This document shows, one piece after another, positions 7,696 to 18,269 of a stretch of DNA of 64,000 nucleotides. Each line of letters begins with the position of its first letter. Positions within the stretch are counted from its first letter, which is position 1. The translations under genes were made by a program, and so were the position numbers. Source of the stretch: Actinernus sp. WN-2022 (lineage: Eukaryota; Cnidaria; Anthozoa; Actiniaria; Actinernidae). The stretch lies in contig JAOWCC010001589.1 of NCBI GenBank assembly GCA_030867875.1, positions 74,547,537 to 74,611,536 of the forward strand. Reading direction: 5' to 3'. Below the pieces are notes generated by a model that saw only the letters and a list, made by a program, of their open reading frames with translations, was not told the origin of the DNA and did no database searches.

Positions 7696-9041
7696 TGTGT
7701 CGTTTTAGGCGCCTTTGGCGGTTCCACCTTTGATGCTGGGCCTTGCGCAGTTTGGGTAGTAGGTTTAGATGCCTTTGGCGGTTTCACCTTTGATGCTGGG
7801 CCTTCCATAGGCGGTGGTGGTAGCTTTTTCATATCTAGGTTGATATGGTCGTTTATCCCGAAACTAATGTCGGGTGCATTCGTCCCTTGCAGCTTGTTGT
7901 TATAACCTAGTAGAATCTCCTGGTTGATAATCATTCGACTGGGTATTAACAGACACCCCTTGGCAACTGCTAGATCAAGACGAACCTGTGTTTTCTGAAG
8001 GTCATCTTGATATCGCACTAGACTATCGACATTCGATTCCGTGACGACCTTTCTCAACTCCGCATCGAGAGACATGACTGTCAACCCTACGATTGGGCTG
8101 CGCGCTGTAAACTGTGGTCCTAGGACACAATGCACGTAAGCCATTATAGATGCGTTGATTCGAACTAGCCCAGCCTTCGTTAAACCCTCTCCCCGCTGTG
8201 GAACGAACCAATTGTAATGCTTCTCGTTCATATCGTTTCGATGTAGGGCAAAGTCAATTGTAATGACTCCAAACTCTCTCCTGAGCCTGTCATATAAATC
8301 ATAATTCCATGGAATGTTGTCGTACTTATTAAAGATGGATTCCCTGGGGAGGGGGACTCCCAATTCGAACAGTAATCGCCTGATTGTGTAGTACACATGG
8401 AAGCGGTAAAAGCTCCTGATGTTGTCAATGATCGGTGCGTCATCTGAAAGATGGTTATCAAACGACACTCCACAGCCTGCCGTTGCGCACCAAACGACGA
8501 AACATAGCTGTTGTTGCCAAAGTTTCATTGGTTTAGCATTGGCCCATTCGTATGCTCGTTCTTTATCCTTAGCCCTAGCCACAACATCTTCAAAGATATA
8601 TTGCAGATTAAATGGTCGTTTTTTCTCTATGGGGGGCTCGAACCCCAGCTCTTGAAAGATATCTTTCGGTGTAAACGTGAAGGACTGATCCCTTGCTACA
8701 TAAATCTTTATAGTTTGTAGGAAAGGGGCTATGTCTTTAGCGGCGTGTGCCCAGGAAACTGCTGGAACTGGATACTTAAAATCCGTTCTTCTGAAGGGGA
8801 GGGGGAAAACCACAACCGTCTCGTGTAACGCTTCGTTTAGCCGTTTTCGTACACCTGCCGGTATTAGACCGCCCATATTCCAATATTGTCCACTGTCGTA
8901 AAACATGATCCTATTCTCGTATGTCGACTCATCATGTATATCATATGCAACTGTCTTAGCTGAGAACTTCTCAAAATCCGCATTGGGATATTTTTTCTCA
9001 AAGACTGCGAAGGCCTTTGCATTGCGAGGCGCGACAAAAAG
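7251..9041 (-). CDS. Large N-terminally truncated protein of virus-derived block
   Basis: The frame is open from 9041 to 7251 (about 596 codons); the first ATG gives 551 residues beginning MFYDSGQYWNMGG. Forty-five upstream codons without a Met continue the same composition, so the true N terminus is missing or was in sequence now lost. The first ~340 residues look globular, with conserved-looking aromatic blocks such as YNWFVPQRGEGLTKAG. A Pro/Lys/Ala-rich linker with a duplicated 20-residue unit follows (about 365-405), then a hydrophobic segment near 415-433 with an RWRRR basic stop. The last 149 codons lie opposite the 369-aa gene and may be only a chance open frame. I do not know the family; a structural protein is a guess from context. 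Confidence 0.55.
   Translation of the reverse strand, partial: LFVAPRNAKAFAVFEKKYPNADFEKFSAKTVAYDIHDESTYENRIMFYDSGQYWNMGGLIPAGVRKRLNEALHETVVVFPLPFRRTDFKYPVPAVSWAHAAKDIAPFLQTIKIYVARDQSFTFTPKDIFQELGFEPPIEKKRPFNLQYIFEDVVARAKDKERAYEWANAKPMKLWQQQLCFVVWCATAGCGVSFDNHLSDDAPIIDNIRSFYRFHVYYTIRRLLFELGVPLPRESIFNKYDNIPWNYDLYDRLRREFGVITIDFALHRNDMNEKHYNWFVPQRGEGLTKAGLVRINASIMAYVHCVLGPQFTARSPIVGLTVMSLDAELRKVVTESNVDSLVRYQDDLQKTQVRLDLAVAKGCLLIPSRMIINQEILLGYNNKLQGTNAPDISFGINDHINLDMKKLPPPPMEGPASKVKPPKASKPTTQTAQGPASKVEPPKAPKTTHQGPPPTSHETNLAIVAIAAAGASWMMFRWRRRPDDLYCSITKMTAATISSQVLLAMKPPTSPAILNMKLAIAPTIPGSVGINLSLSFLSVSLIILARAAVAFDSSAKLIPTTTPATANTPITVTPYLLNIDFTRSFNDIRSLMTSIC
7708..7804 (-). repeat. Duplicated 60-base coding unit
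   Basis: Two 60-base units, with cores at 7708-7744 and 7768-7804, encode GPASKVKPPKA and GPASKVEPPKA in the linker of the large minus-strand protein. The period is a multiple of three, so the frame is kept. Confidence 0.85.
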
Positions 9042-9044
9042 TTA

Positions 9045-9965
9045 GTTACAACAATTGATTGATTTAAACTATACAATAAGGGTACAGGTCAGATAGCACA
9101 TATATAGATTACTTAAAACAATAATAGATCGATCAGTTACATTGTGCATATAATACACTTAGAAGCATTCAATTAATATGATTATTTTGACCCGGCATAG
9201 TTTATTAGCTTCATTAAAGCTGAAATATATTACTATATTATGCACCTGAAAAAGGTGCCGTACGTAAACTATATCCTTACCTTTTCCGGCGGAAAGTTTA
9301 GCAACTGAACAGGCTGGCATCTTCAACAGGTTTGTCAGCCTGATGTGTACCATGACAAATAATTTCGTATTCTATCTTCTTATCGGTAGAGCAAGCGCCA
9401 GTGACAATATTATGATCGATCACCAGAACTCTTCAGTTTATACATGTGTTCAGGACTGACTGCTGTAAAATGGCCAGCATGCATCCAGAAAGACGACATT
9501 TCGCAACCCCGATTAAACGTACGGGAATTAGAGAACGTCAATCTACGTTCAAAATGGGTAGTCGTTAATGGTAATTTTTCATTTAGTCAGTAACTTACTC
9601 GACTGTAGACCATGCATTGTTTAAAGCAGAAATATAACTTAGCATTAACTACATCCTACCTTTTTCATCTTCAACAATGTTCTTCATCGTTAGAACACAG
9701 AATTCTAGTAACTGAACTCGCTATACGGGTTTGTCAGCAGTAATATAAGTGTACCACGGCACATAAATTATTAAGCAGTGCGTCCGATCGCTTCGGTATG
9801 CACCGGTTTTCAATGTTTTCGTTTTGTGACGTTACACAGCATTGTCTGAGCGAGTGCACTCCGGGTCTATTAATTTTAATAGGTCGATCAGTACTTATGC
9901 GTGACGATGTCATGCTTTTGCCCTCGCTTTTGTTTTGAGAAGGGGAAAATATGCCTTGTCATTCG
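9045..9965. other. Non-coding stretch with diverged direct repeat
   Basis: No gene is seen. Two blocks, about 9195-9370 and 9610-9780, share order and wording: a TTTATTAGC/TTGTTTAAAGC start, then AAACTATATCCTTACCTTTT versus AACTACATCCTACCTTTTT, then TAACTGAAC, GGTTTGTCAGC and GTGTACCA. They look like an ancient direct duplication at the right edge of the virus-derived block. Confidence 0.45.
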
Positions 9966-9974
9966 AACCAGCCA

Positions 9975-10095
9975 GCCGCCTTAAAACCTACGGAGGTAGA
10001 TCATTTTCGGTTGCTGGTCCAACACTGTGGAATAGATTACTACTTAATATTAGAAACAGTGTTTCTGTTGAGAATTTTAAGACATTTTTAAACTA
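9975..10095 (+). pseudogene. LINE ORF2 C-terminal tail
   Basis: The frame KTYGGRSFSVAGPTLWNRL, a dozen residues with NIRNSVSVENFKTFLN, then stop, is the typical carboxyl end of CR1/L2-like reverse transcriptase ORFs (pattern G-R-FS-A-P-LWN-LP...F...L). Only this end remains. Confidence 0.7.
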
Positions 10096-10131
10096 GCTAA
10101 TTGCTATTTTAAGTATTTTTATTCATGTACA

Positions 10132-11005
10132 GTTGAACCTCCCGTTAGCGACCACCCTCGGGACCTGGAAAATAGTGGAACCTCTCTGTGCGACCACCTC
10201 TCGTAGGCGACCACCTCTCTTAAGCGACCACTTACCAAAAGCCCGTTTTGTCTCGCAGTCAAATCACTGCATTTGATACCTCTCGTAAGCGCCCACCTCT
10301 CGTAAGAGACCGCGACCACCTTTTGGGCTTGCGAGTTGGATTTTTCTTTGTTATTTTACCTCCGGTAAGCGACCATCCCAGAGGTCAAGTACAGTAATAT
10401 ATTTTCAGCAAATACAGTACATTACAATAAGCTGATTACAATGGCTTTATTACAATCGATATCAGTAAATAGCGTATTTCCGGTTACATCTACAATCGTC
10501 GGCAAGTAAGACAGTGTGTATCCGGTATGTAACGTTAACCAGTAGAGAGCGACAGTGACGATGATGTTGCATTTGACTGAGCCTTTGAAGGCTCCAAACA
10601 TCAGCTCCGTTGAGCTATTGAGCTTGCCAATCAGTTGGCAGGGTTTGCAGACTAGCATGGAAATGAACCATTATCCTCTTCAGTCTCACGTGTTAGTGAC
10701 GTACTATTAGATGTACTGAACTGAAATCGTTCACACAATCCTCAATTAACAGGTTTTTCAAGCCATAAACTGTAAATCTATCAAGCCCCGTTTATCTGTT
10801 GAAGTTCATGTTCATGTTCGCTGAAAAGTTTAAAGGTTTTGAGGTTGGAGCTCTACAAACCCATAATAATAAACTGTCGTGATAAAATCTGTTGTTGTAT
10901 TCACATTCCCTGTCCCTAGAGACCAGATATCATATTACTAAAATTTGGGCTTCCTGTGGTGGTTACTCTCCAGGTCCCGAGGATGGTCGCTTACGGGAGG
11001 TTCAA
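10132..11005. mobile_element. TIR element with GCGACCAC subterminal repeats
   Basis: Inverted ends of about 37 bases read TTGAACCTCCCGTTAGCGAC on the left and the near-exact complement on the right, continuing through CCTCGGGACCTGGA. Just inside the left end, GCGACCACCTCTC is repeated several times. About 870 bases long. No transposase frame seen, so it is non-autonomous. Confidence 0.75.
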
Positions 11006-11580
11006 TCTTTCAAAATGGCGAATATAATGTTACAATAAATGCTCGCTCGCTCGATTCTAAAATACATGAATAAGACCGTTCTTTCTGTTGTATACTCTGA
11101 TGAATCTTCTTGCGATAAAGTGGTTCCCCAATTAAGTTGAAAACTCCAGTTAGGAGTCCATTTCATTACATACAAATGCACTAAAATTGTCAAAAATGCA
11201 ATAATATAGGCCAGCCAGCCTACCGTACACACAGTTCATAATCACAACTTCGGCCTCCTCGATTGCTGTAGTATACTTTGTTTTGAACAAGTTTAACCGA
11301 AAACATCCTTTAAATAGTCGCTCCAAAGTGGTTCAATTTGCAGTTAAAGACAGCATACTTCAAGTACAGTTCACGAGCCTCCTTTTGCCATTTTTAAAGG
11401 GCCTCGAAATCAACAATAAGGCGAGAAAATAATGAATCGCGTGCAGACTTTCTCTGAGTTTTCGTTCGATTTCTCCGCCATTTTCCGGCTTTAGTCGTGC
11501 ACTGTATTGTGGGATGTAAATTAGTTTCCAGGTCCTCTCCGATAGCAGCAATTGAGCAGTGCCTGCTTGGTTTTGACAAA
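11006..11580 (-). repeat. Dispersed repeat shared with 53740-54250
   Basis: Read on the minus strand, this matches plus-strand 53740-54250. Shared landmarks include CAAGCAGGCACTGCTCAATT, the GGTAGGCTGGCCTATATTAT block and GAATCTTCTTGCGATAAAG. The copy at 53.7 kb lies inside an element with long inverted ends, so this is probably a truncated member of the same family. No coding frame stands out. Confidence 0.7.
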
Positions 11581-11587
11581 CTCTCAG

Positions 11588-11706
11588 GGCCCGGTTCCTG
11601 AAAGCCCGATTAGCGCTAAACCAGAGTTAATTACCATGACAACTAATATGTTTTGTTGAGAGTTAATCCAGGATTAGCGCTAATCGGGCTTTCAGGAACC
11701 GGGGCC
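11588..11706. mobile_element. Short MITE
   Basis: A 119-base element with inverted ends of about 32 bases, GGCCCGGTTCCTGAAAGCCC through ATTAGCGCTAA, leaving a loop of about 55 bases. Confidence 0.8.
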
Positions 11707-11775
11707 AGGAGAACGAAGCATTATATAATATTTGACATTTTGGAGAAAAATAATTCAATGCGATAGCTTAACGAA

Positions 11776-13762
11776 ATGGCTTGCTCTGATGTTATTAGCA
11801 ACTACGCCAAGCAATTTTATCCGTGGAAAACGCAGGTTGTTGAGTCACCACTATCATACATAGCAAAACAGGCAGTAAACAGCCTGGATATTTTGTTCGC
11901 AGTGGAAATCCCTTGGCCCCTTCTAAAAATATGGTACAGCATGGTAGAGGATGGCACAGATCCGAATGGCATCAACTACATTGATCTTCTAAATGCTACA
12001 ATCTCGGGCTCAGCCTTTTCTCTTCGACACGAAAATATACGTGTGAATGAGAGGCTAAAATACAAAGCAAGGTACGTGAAAGGCGTCTATTCGAAAACTA
12101 AAGGGAGAAAGCATAACCAACTTCAAGATATGGTTTATAAGCTCTCCATTCGAAGGGAGGATGCACACTCTGTACAAGAATTGATCAACACTATCAGGGA
12201 AGTCGAAGAGCGAATTGATTTTTTTTCAAGTGATGTCAAGGAATGGAAACAGCTAGGGCTACAAGGACTTAGAAAAGGAGAAGGAAGATTTGTTTTATGA
12301 TGTGTGTGCTGAGTTAAACAAATTAGAAGACTTATATCAAGAACTATAAACTTTATGATATTATCATATGCACTATTACAAACAAATGAACAAGTAATGT
12401 CATCCAAAGGAAATCAGTCTATTTGCATAGTTGATGGACCTGAAACCTATGATACAATGAAAACCTCATTTGGTAAAGTACTAGCAGATGCAAACAAGTT
12501 GATTTGCGAGGGGAATTTAAGCATTGATGGCCAAGATGTTGACATTGAATTGTTTCTAGGAGGTGATTACAAATTCTTACTTATGATAATGGGACTGTCC
12601 AGTGCTACATCTAACTATGCATGTCTTTGGTTCTTGGTTGAAAAAATGTCAAGGTGGGATATGTCAAAAGCAATGGATTACTACAACACCTCCCCTCTAA
12701 AAAGGACACTTGACGATATCAAGAAATGTTGCAAGAAGTCCTCCAACAATTTCTCCTGCAAACATCCACCTCTTCTTGATATCGAACTTGATCATGTTAT
12801 ACCAGATGAACTCCATTTAATGCTTAGAGTAGTTGACAGACTTATAGACAATTTGATTCAAGATGCTGTATTAAAGGATAGCCATCTGGATTTTGACAGA
12901 GACAGAGGAGCTTATAAGACAGAACAGAATCTTATTTTATAACAAGCTTATGAAAATAATTAATGAATGTGGAGTAAACTTCGCTGTTTAGAAAAAAAAG
13001 AATGCTGATGGGTCCAGTAGCAGCATAAATGAATTCACCATGCAGCCTCCTTGGACTAGAGAAGAAAAAGCTGCTCAAACTCCTGCCAAACAAACTACAT
13101 GGTTGTACATGTACCTGTGAGGGTGTTATCAAGATCTGGAGAGACTTTGCTGGGCTTTATAACACACTATCTGACTGGAATCTGAAAAAGGAAGCATTTA
13201 GCCACGTTATATTTAATAAAGGAAAACTTACAGTGGATTGAAATGTTCTGCTCTGTTGAAGGTATACTCCATGGCTATACTAAGGCAATAGTTACTCCTT
13301 ACATGCATTGTATGGTATACCACATTCCATTTTTTTGTAGAAGCCCATGGCGCATTCAAGCAATTTACTGGCCAGGGTGTCGAAAAAAATAATGATGATG
13401 CTAAACGTATACACTTCAAAAGTCGAATAAGTGGGAAGCTGCTGCTGGCATTCTCCGCTTAGAATCAAGGCAATTTAAGCTACGTACAGCATCACGAACG
13501 TGAAAAGGCACCATATAACAAAAGAAACCAAGAATACTGGGATCAAGGCATCAACATTCAAAGGCAAAAACGTCTGAAAACATCAAAATTTGCTGAAGTG
13601 GAAATTGTTCAGGAGGAATATCCCTCACAAAGTTCAACGCAGTATGCAGATATGTGTGTGAAAGATCTTCGTGAAGTTGTGAAACAAAAAAAGGGGAAAG
13701 TTAAAGGTCTTGCTAAGCTTAAAAAAGCTGAACTTTTGGAAATGCTATGTACCAGCAACTAA
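11776..13762 (+). pseudogene. Decayed multi-copy transposon-type gene
   Basis: Successive frames keep the order of one long protein: 11776-12300 (starts MACSDVISNYAKQF), 12355-12942 (FLGGDYKFLL, CKHPPLLDIELDHVIPDELH), about 12985-13240 (KKKLLKLLPNKLHGC), 13250-13430 ([24 protein letters not shown]) and about 13462-13762. The last part ends in a basic SAP-like helix pair (DLREVVKQKKGKVKGLAKLK). I recall this family as a high-copy uncharacterised protein in Hydra, anemones, corals and some fungi, probably transposon-encoded; the catalytic fold is not certain. At least four frameshifts or stops break it, and in the C-x-x-C region a Cys looks replaced. It is a relic. A 119-base MITE lies just upstream and another just downstream. 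Confidence 0.65.
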
Positions 13763-13883
13763 TGTTAGTCTACTCCATACACACCAGTTCTGAAACATGA
13801 CTAATTGGGGACAAAACATATCCTGCACAAAAAATACTTCCTCCCAACTCTTCTAATGGTCCATCCCTTACATTACATGTACT

Positions 13884-14031
13884 CAGGGTGTATTATGTTG
13901 TGGTTCAAGTTTGTCCTTGGTTCAAATGTTATTTTCCATTGTTTTGAGGTATGCAAATTTATGATAATGAAGGTAAAACAATAGAAAATAAAATTGAACC
14001 AAAGAAACATTTGAACCACAACATTACCCTT
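13884..14031. mobile_element. MITE after the decayed transposon gene
   Basis: Inverted ends: AGGGTGTATTATGTTGTGGT on the left and the complement of ACCACAACATTACCCT on the right. Pairing continues inward through TTCAA, TTGGTTCAA and ATTTTC blocks. About 148 bases, hairpin-like, no coding frame. Confidence 0.7.
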
Positions 14032-14150
14032 TGACATTAATTGAATTATAATAATTTTGGGTCACAGTGGTGAGAGTCCACTGTGATACTCGGCAATAAG
14101 TCAATGATGCTTCTATGGGTTTACAATTACAATAAAATGTAATTGAAAGA

Positions 14151-14432
14151 CTAATAATTGTCTTTAGAATATGGCAATCTAATAAACTTGTATGAAACTT
14201 TCTCCAAGTAAATTCTAGGGGCTTGAATAAGATCAATGCTTGATGACTCCAAATATGTTGGAGACTTGGAAAGAAGCACTATTGCTTTCAGTGGAAAGCT
14301 CAATCTACATCCAGTTCCATTCTTATCCAACACAACATCCCAGTATTCAGGTACCTTGCACTTTACAAAGTCTCTCTCAGTAAGAAGTTGCCAACCCTTC
14401 TGCACAGCCTTTGTACCTTTGCCAGCAAACAA
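14151..14432 (-). CDS. Unidentified 93-codon frame
   Basis: A minus-strand frame with protein-like composition (KVPEYWDVVLDKNGTGCRLSF, a hydrophobic KAIVLLSK strand, then a Tyr/Lys-rich end). It sits 3' of the chromodomain exons on the same strand and might be a further exon or part of a transposon. No family recognised and no clear splice acceptor was identified. Confidence 0.25.
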   Translation of the reverse strand: MFAGKGTKAVQKGWQLLTERDFVKCKVPEYWDVVLDKNGTGCRLSFPLKAIVLLSKSPTYLESSSIDLIQAPRIYLEKVSYKFIRLPYSKDNY

Positions 14433-14611
14433 ATTTCAAGTTTCAAGTTTTATTTCGCACTATTTACATAAATAAACACAACAGTACATTTTGAAGAAGA
14501 AAAAAAGTGAAGAAGTAAATACAGATTATATTTCAAATAGTTGGTAGTGCGCAGTGACCAAAGGAGCAAAAGCTTTCGAGTTGATCACTGCATTTCGAGT
14601 TGATCACATAC

Positions 14612-14749
14612 TTGTAGACATCATGCCGAAAATAAATAGTAAGTGTCTGTGTAACAGCTTTAGCCCGCAATCCTTCAATTAGACCAAGCCGTAGACGGTC
14701 TACGTGTTCTTGTATAACATCAGTTGGAGGATTGGGTTTTTCATAGTAC
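14612..14749 (-). CDS. Chromodomain gene exon 3
   Basis: Acceptor TTTAAG precedes 14749. The frame opens [15 protein letters not shown] and contains [19 protein letters not shown] donor-like GTATGTG follows codons HDVYK. Without that splice the frame ends at 14533. Confidence 0.5.
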
Positions 14750-16604
14750 CTTAAACACAAGGAACATTGTAAACCAAACAATATGGCAAAACACGATATC
14801 AACGTTTTTTCATTGCATTGAAGTCATGTTCTACATACAAACATAAACTTTATTTACAATCGAATCTCATAGTAGCTTTACAAAGCTAAACCTTTCGAGA
14901 ACAAAAAAGAAAACTAACACAGAATTCAACAAAATATTAACTAATAAAAAGACTATATTACCTCAATAAAGCACTGGAAATATGCTCTGTGGGTTCCCAC
15001 GTATTTTCGAAGGAGCTATAAGACCTCCACTTCACCAAGTATTCATTTCCCTATAAGTTAGGGGTAAAACACCATTATAGTTTTATTAGCTTTGTTGTGC
15101 AAATCAGAGTTTGGAATTCAGTTTCGGGTCAAATAAAAAGCTAAAACCTTTCACTTTTTCGACATGCTATCAGTCTTTCTGCTTCAAAAACTCCACAGCT
15201 GGATCTTCGCTTTTTCTTTCGAGACTCAAAACAATCAGCTGTAGATATACTGTTTAAAATATCGTATGGAAACCGGTGCCTAACAGATTCCCGTTGACAT
15301 AGACAGTACACGACTTGTGTTACGCGTCACGAAATGCAACGGCGCTGACTGCGGCTCAAATGTCTCATTATACTCGTCTTTCCCCTCTTTGCCAGAGCTG
15401 TTCGTCCGTCGTTACTCACTCGATTTGCCTGTAAAAGCCTCATTGGTGACTGGTAGAGGTTCTTAGTAGTTGTAATTTTTTTATTACATACATACATGCA
15501 TATCTTTAATATAAGTTCCCAGAAGGGCTTTTCAACATATATTTACAAATAAATTAAAATAAGTTAAACTAGGAGAGACTATAAATTTGTTAAAATACAT
15601 ATCGATAAAATTGCGTAAAAACTATCATATCTAAGATTAAACACTATTACATTGAATTCAGTCGTAATAAGAAGCTAGTAACTTAGAATTAAGAGCTCTC
15701 TTAAATTGAGGAACTGAAGTTGACGCTTTAAGTGTGCTATCTAAGGCATTTCAGATCTTAACACCTCTGTAACTAAAGGACCTCTGACCGGTGCTGAGTT
15801 ACATTTAGGAATGTTAAGGTCACCGCAATTTCGAGTATTGCGCTGGTGTATACTGGATCTCTTGCAAGACTTATCCGATAAGTAGGATGGCGAAAGCCCA
15901 TTTAAGCATTTTAAGGTCAATAAAGTGTCTCTGAAATTAACAGTTTCTTTAACCGGTAGCCATTGAAGGTGGCGCAATATAGGTGTGATATGGTCAAATT
16001 TGCGTGCGCCACTTATTATTCTGGCTGAGAAATTCTGCACAAGTTGCAGTTTCTTGAAGTTCTTATCGGAGGTATTAGCCCAAACCGATGAACAATAAAA
16101 TAGTTTGCTTAGAACAAGGGCATTAACAATCGTATTTAGAGTTTCGGAATTGAATAAGTGTTTTACTCTATTGATTTGACACAAACTCGCCATACATGAT
16201 GAGACACGTTTTGTGACATGGGCATCATAAGTTAGATTGGTGTCAATAATCACGCCTAAGTCTTTAGCTGAAGATACTGGAGTTAACTGCTTTCCTAAGA
16301 GTTCTACATGTATATCCAAGGGGGTCTGCTTCAGCATCTGTCGAGTGCCTAGATGTAATAGCTTGGTCTTGTACCAGCTTGGTCTTGTATGATTGGTTGT
16401 GTTGATTTTCAATATAAGAATTCGAACTTGGAGTAAAAAAATATATTGAATAAATTGATATATGAATAAATATATTGAATAAATTGATTAAAAATTAACA
16501 TAATTGTTTACCTCTAAGAAGTCACGGTTCTTGCTAAAATGATGATTTACGAAGGGATTTCTGGCTGGTTTATTCCATAATGACAACACTTCTGGATTAT
16601 GTAC
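14612..16604 (-). CDS. Chromodomain gene, three linked exons
   Basis: Three minus-strand exons join in phase with GT/AG borders: 16604-16512 (31 codons), 15050-14962 (29 codons plus two bases) and 14749 to about 14612. The middle exon holds a chromodomain core, [20 protein letters not shown], followed by the C-terminal helix start TEHISSALL that continues across the splice. Aromatic residues of the core (Y, W, W) that line methyl-lysine pockets in this family are present. The third exon continues [20 protein letters not shown] and either splices at GTATGTG near 14611 or runs on to a stop at 14533. The start exon is not found; a weak candidate with a donor is 17478-17436. A LINE sits in the first intron. 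An exon copy at 49.98 kb shows the locus has been duplicated. Likely a chromatin reader or chromodomain-bearing transposon derivative; the intact splice sites favour a host gene. Confidence 0.6.
14962..15050 (-). CDS. Chromodomain gene exon 2
   Basis: An 89-base exon between acceptor ACTTATAG and donor GTAATA. It encodes most of the chromodomain, including YLVKWRSY and NTWEPTEHI. Confidence 0.7.
15170..15395 (-). repeat. Intronic repeat shared with 53570-53725
   Basis: Minus-strand sequence matches plus-strand 53570-53725: GAGACATTTGAGCCGCAGTC, ACGCGTAACACAAGTC, GCGAAGATCCAGCTGT and CTGATAGCATGTCG occur in the same order. The copy here carries an extra ~60 bases. It lies in the intron upstream of the chromodomain core exon. 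Confidence 0.7.
15483..16420 (-). pseudogene. LINE reverse transcriptase 3' part
   Basis: A minus-strand frame of 223 codons (16412-15741) has the reverse-transcriptase C-terminal pattern: [55 protein letters not shown] and [18 protein letters not shown]. It resembles CR1/L2-like elements of corals. The 5' part is missing, as is usual for 5'-truncated LINEs. It is inserted in the first intron of the chromodomain gene; a duplicate of this intron at 50.0 kb lacks it. Confidence 0.8.
16512..16604 (-). CDS. Chromodomain gene exon 1 (first recognised)
   Basis: A 93-base phase-0 exon between acceptor AATTTAG and donor GTAAACAAT. It encodes [18 protein letters not shown] and ends in DFLE, directly before the chromodomain core. 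A degenerate copy with the donor lies at 49979-50035 on the plus strand. Confidence 0.55.
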
Positions 16605-16609
16605 CTAAA

Positions 16610-18075
16610 TTCGTAGTGAATTATGAAAATTTGTCTTAAGAGGGCATCCATGTGAAAACCATGCACCCTGAAAAAATGAGTCTACATGGTACATCTCAGA
16701 TTTTGTTCATATTTTGCACATATGTTACTATTGGCCTGGCATTAGACTTGGTAGAATATTTTGGAAAAATTCCAAAAACTGTAAGAGATATGGGGGTCAG
16801 TACGAACTGTCTCGGTTTGAGGGGTATTTCCACTATGTATTTTTAGTCATGTTTACAGAATATTTTTGAACAAACCATATAAGCTATATACACAAAACGT
16901 TTCTACAGCATAAACACGACCAATTGCAATTTAATTATGATATAAGTGCCAACAAATATTCAGTATTCAAGGAGTAAGGCCTTCATGTACAAGTGACTTC
17001 CGAAATTATTTTTCAAAAAGTCAAATTTTAGGGTAAAATGACATTCGAATACTATCGATGCGGCGAAATTGTAGAAGATGAGAGAGTTATTATTTTGTAG
17101 ATCAGTCATTTGGAAATACAACTGGGGACTAAAAAGTTTGTAAAGTTTATTCAGCTTAGGAGCAGTGAGGCCAAAGTAACATACTCCCAACGCCCGGGTC
17201 CAACGTAAATAAACAATCAACGCCAGATGCAATCTGTACAATCTCTATCGTGTGCAGAATAACGGGACAAATAACGGACAGGAATGAGAAACATAGCCCT
17301 AAAATAACTGGGTGATAAATTTATTTGTCACTTATGCCTATGGTTTTGCAATAAACAACAACTAATTTTAAAACAATCAACTTCAAAATAAGAGAAATTA
17401 GTAATACGAAGGATGAATCAGCGATAAATGCATACCTGATTCTAGCCTTATTTGTGCTCTCCTCCCCAGCTCTGTCATGGTCTCGAAGCCACAACTTACG
17501 ATAATTATCTTCTTGTCGATTTTACACCGAAAGAACATTTACCCATTATAGTTTATACAGATGGCTTTGTAGCATCCGCCATTTTATTTAGGACTAGAAC
17601 CCAGTCTGCTGTTGTGCACCACAGGTAGCCCGAACACATATGTGTACATTCCATGTGGAATATTGGAAGAAAAAACTCTCTACCGTTGAATCAGCCTTTC
17701 CTTTCTTGTCTATTTATATATATATATTGCTGATCAGATCCCTACACGCTAGGAGATCCGGTGTTTTATCATTTCGTCTCTGGTGCCCAACATATATACC
17801 AGAGTGGGTAATTTATATTGAAATATTTATGAATCTCATGAAACAGAACTGAAAATAAACATAATGCCCTACTTAATACATCTACATAATTTTGTTTGCA
17901 AAACATTTATTTTTTTCAAGCTGATTATAGGTTAAAATTACCCATGATGCACCTGATATATGTAACTGTTATGGGGTCAAATGTTTGCATACATTCATAC
18001 ACAAGGTCACAACAATGAATTATAAATGATTTCTAACATCCCGTGCATATATCCTGTATATTCACACGACCCACA
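16610..18075. other. No clear gene
   Basis: AT-rich sequence with only short chance frames. One possible small minus-strand exon (17478-17436, MTELGRRAQIRLES then GTATGC) is noted under the chromodomain gene. Confidence 0.5.
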
Positions 18076-18078
18076 TAC

Positions 18079-18267
18079 GGCCATCCCAATAAAATGTTCC
18101 GTTTCCAATCGCCAGACCGACCCAATTTTTTTTGGAAAAGTTAAAAAAAATACAAAGCTTGACATTGACCCAATTTTTGGGAAAAGTTAAAAAAATTTTT
18201 TAAGAACATACTTTCAACTACACCTCTTTTCCTAGCTCTCTACGTATTTGCATTTTATTGGGATGGC
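18079..18267. mobile_element. MITE with GGCCATCCCAATAAAATG ends
   Basis: Perfect 18-base inverted ends, GGCCATCCCAATAAAATG and its complement. About 189 bases with GACCCAATTTTT/GAAAAGTTAAAAAAA blocks doubled inside. A related copy starts at 60308. Confidence 0.85.
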
Positions 18268-18269
18268 CT

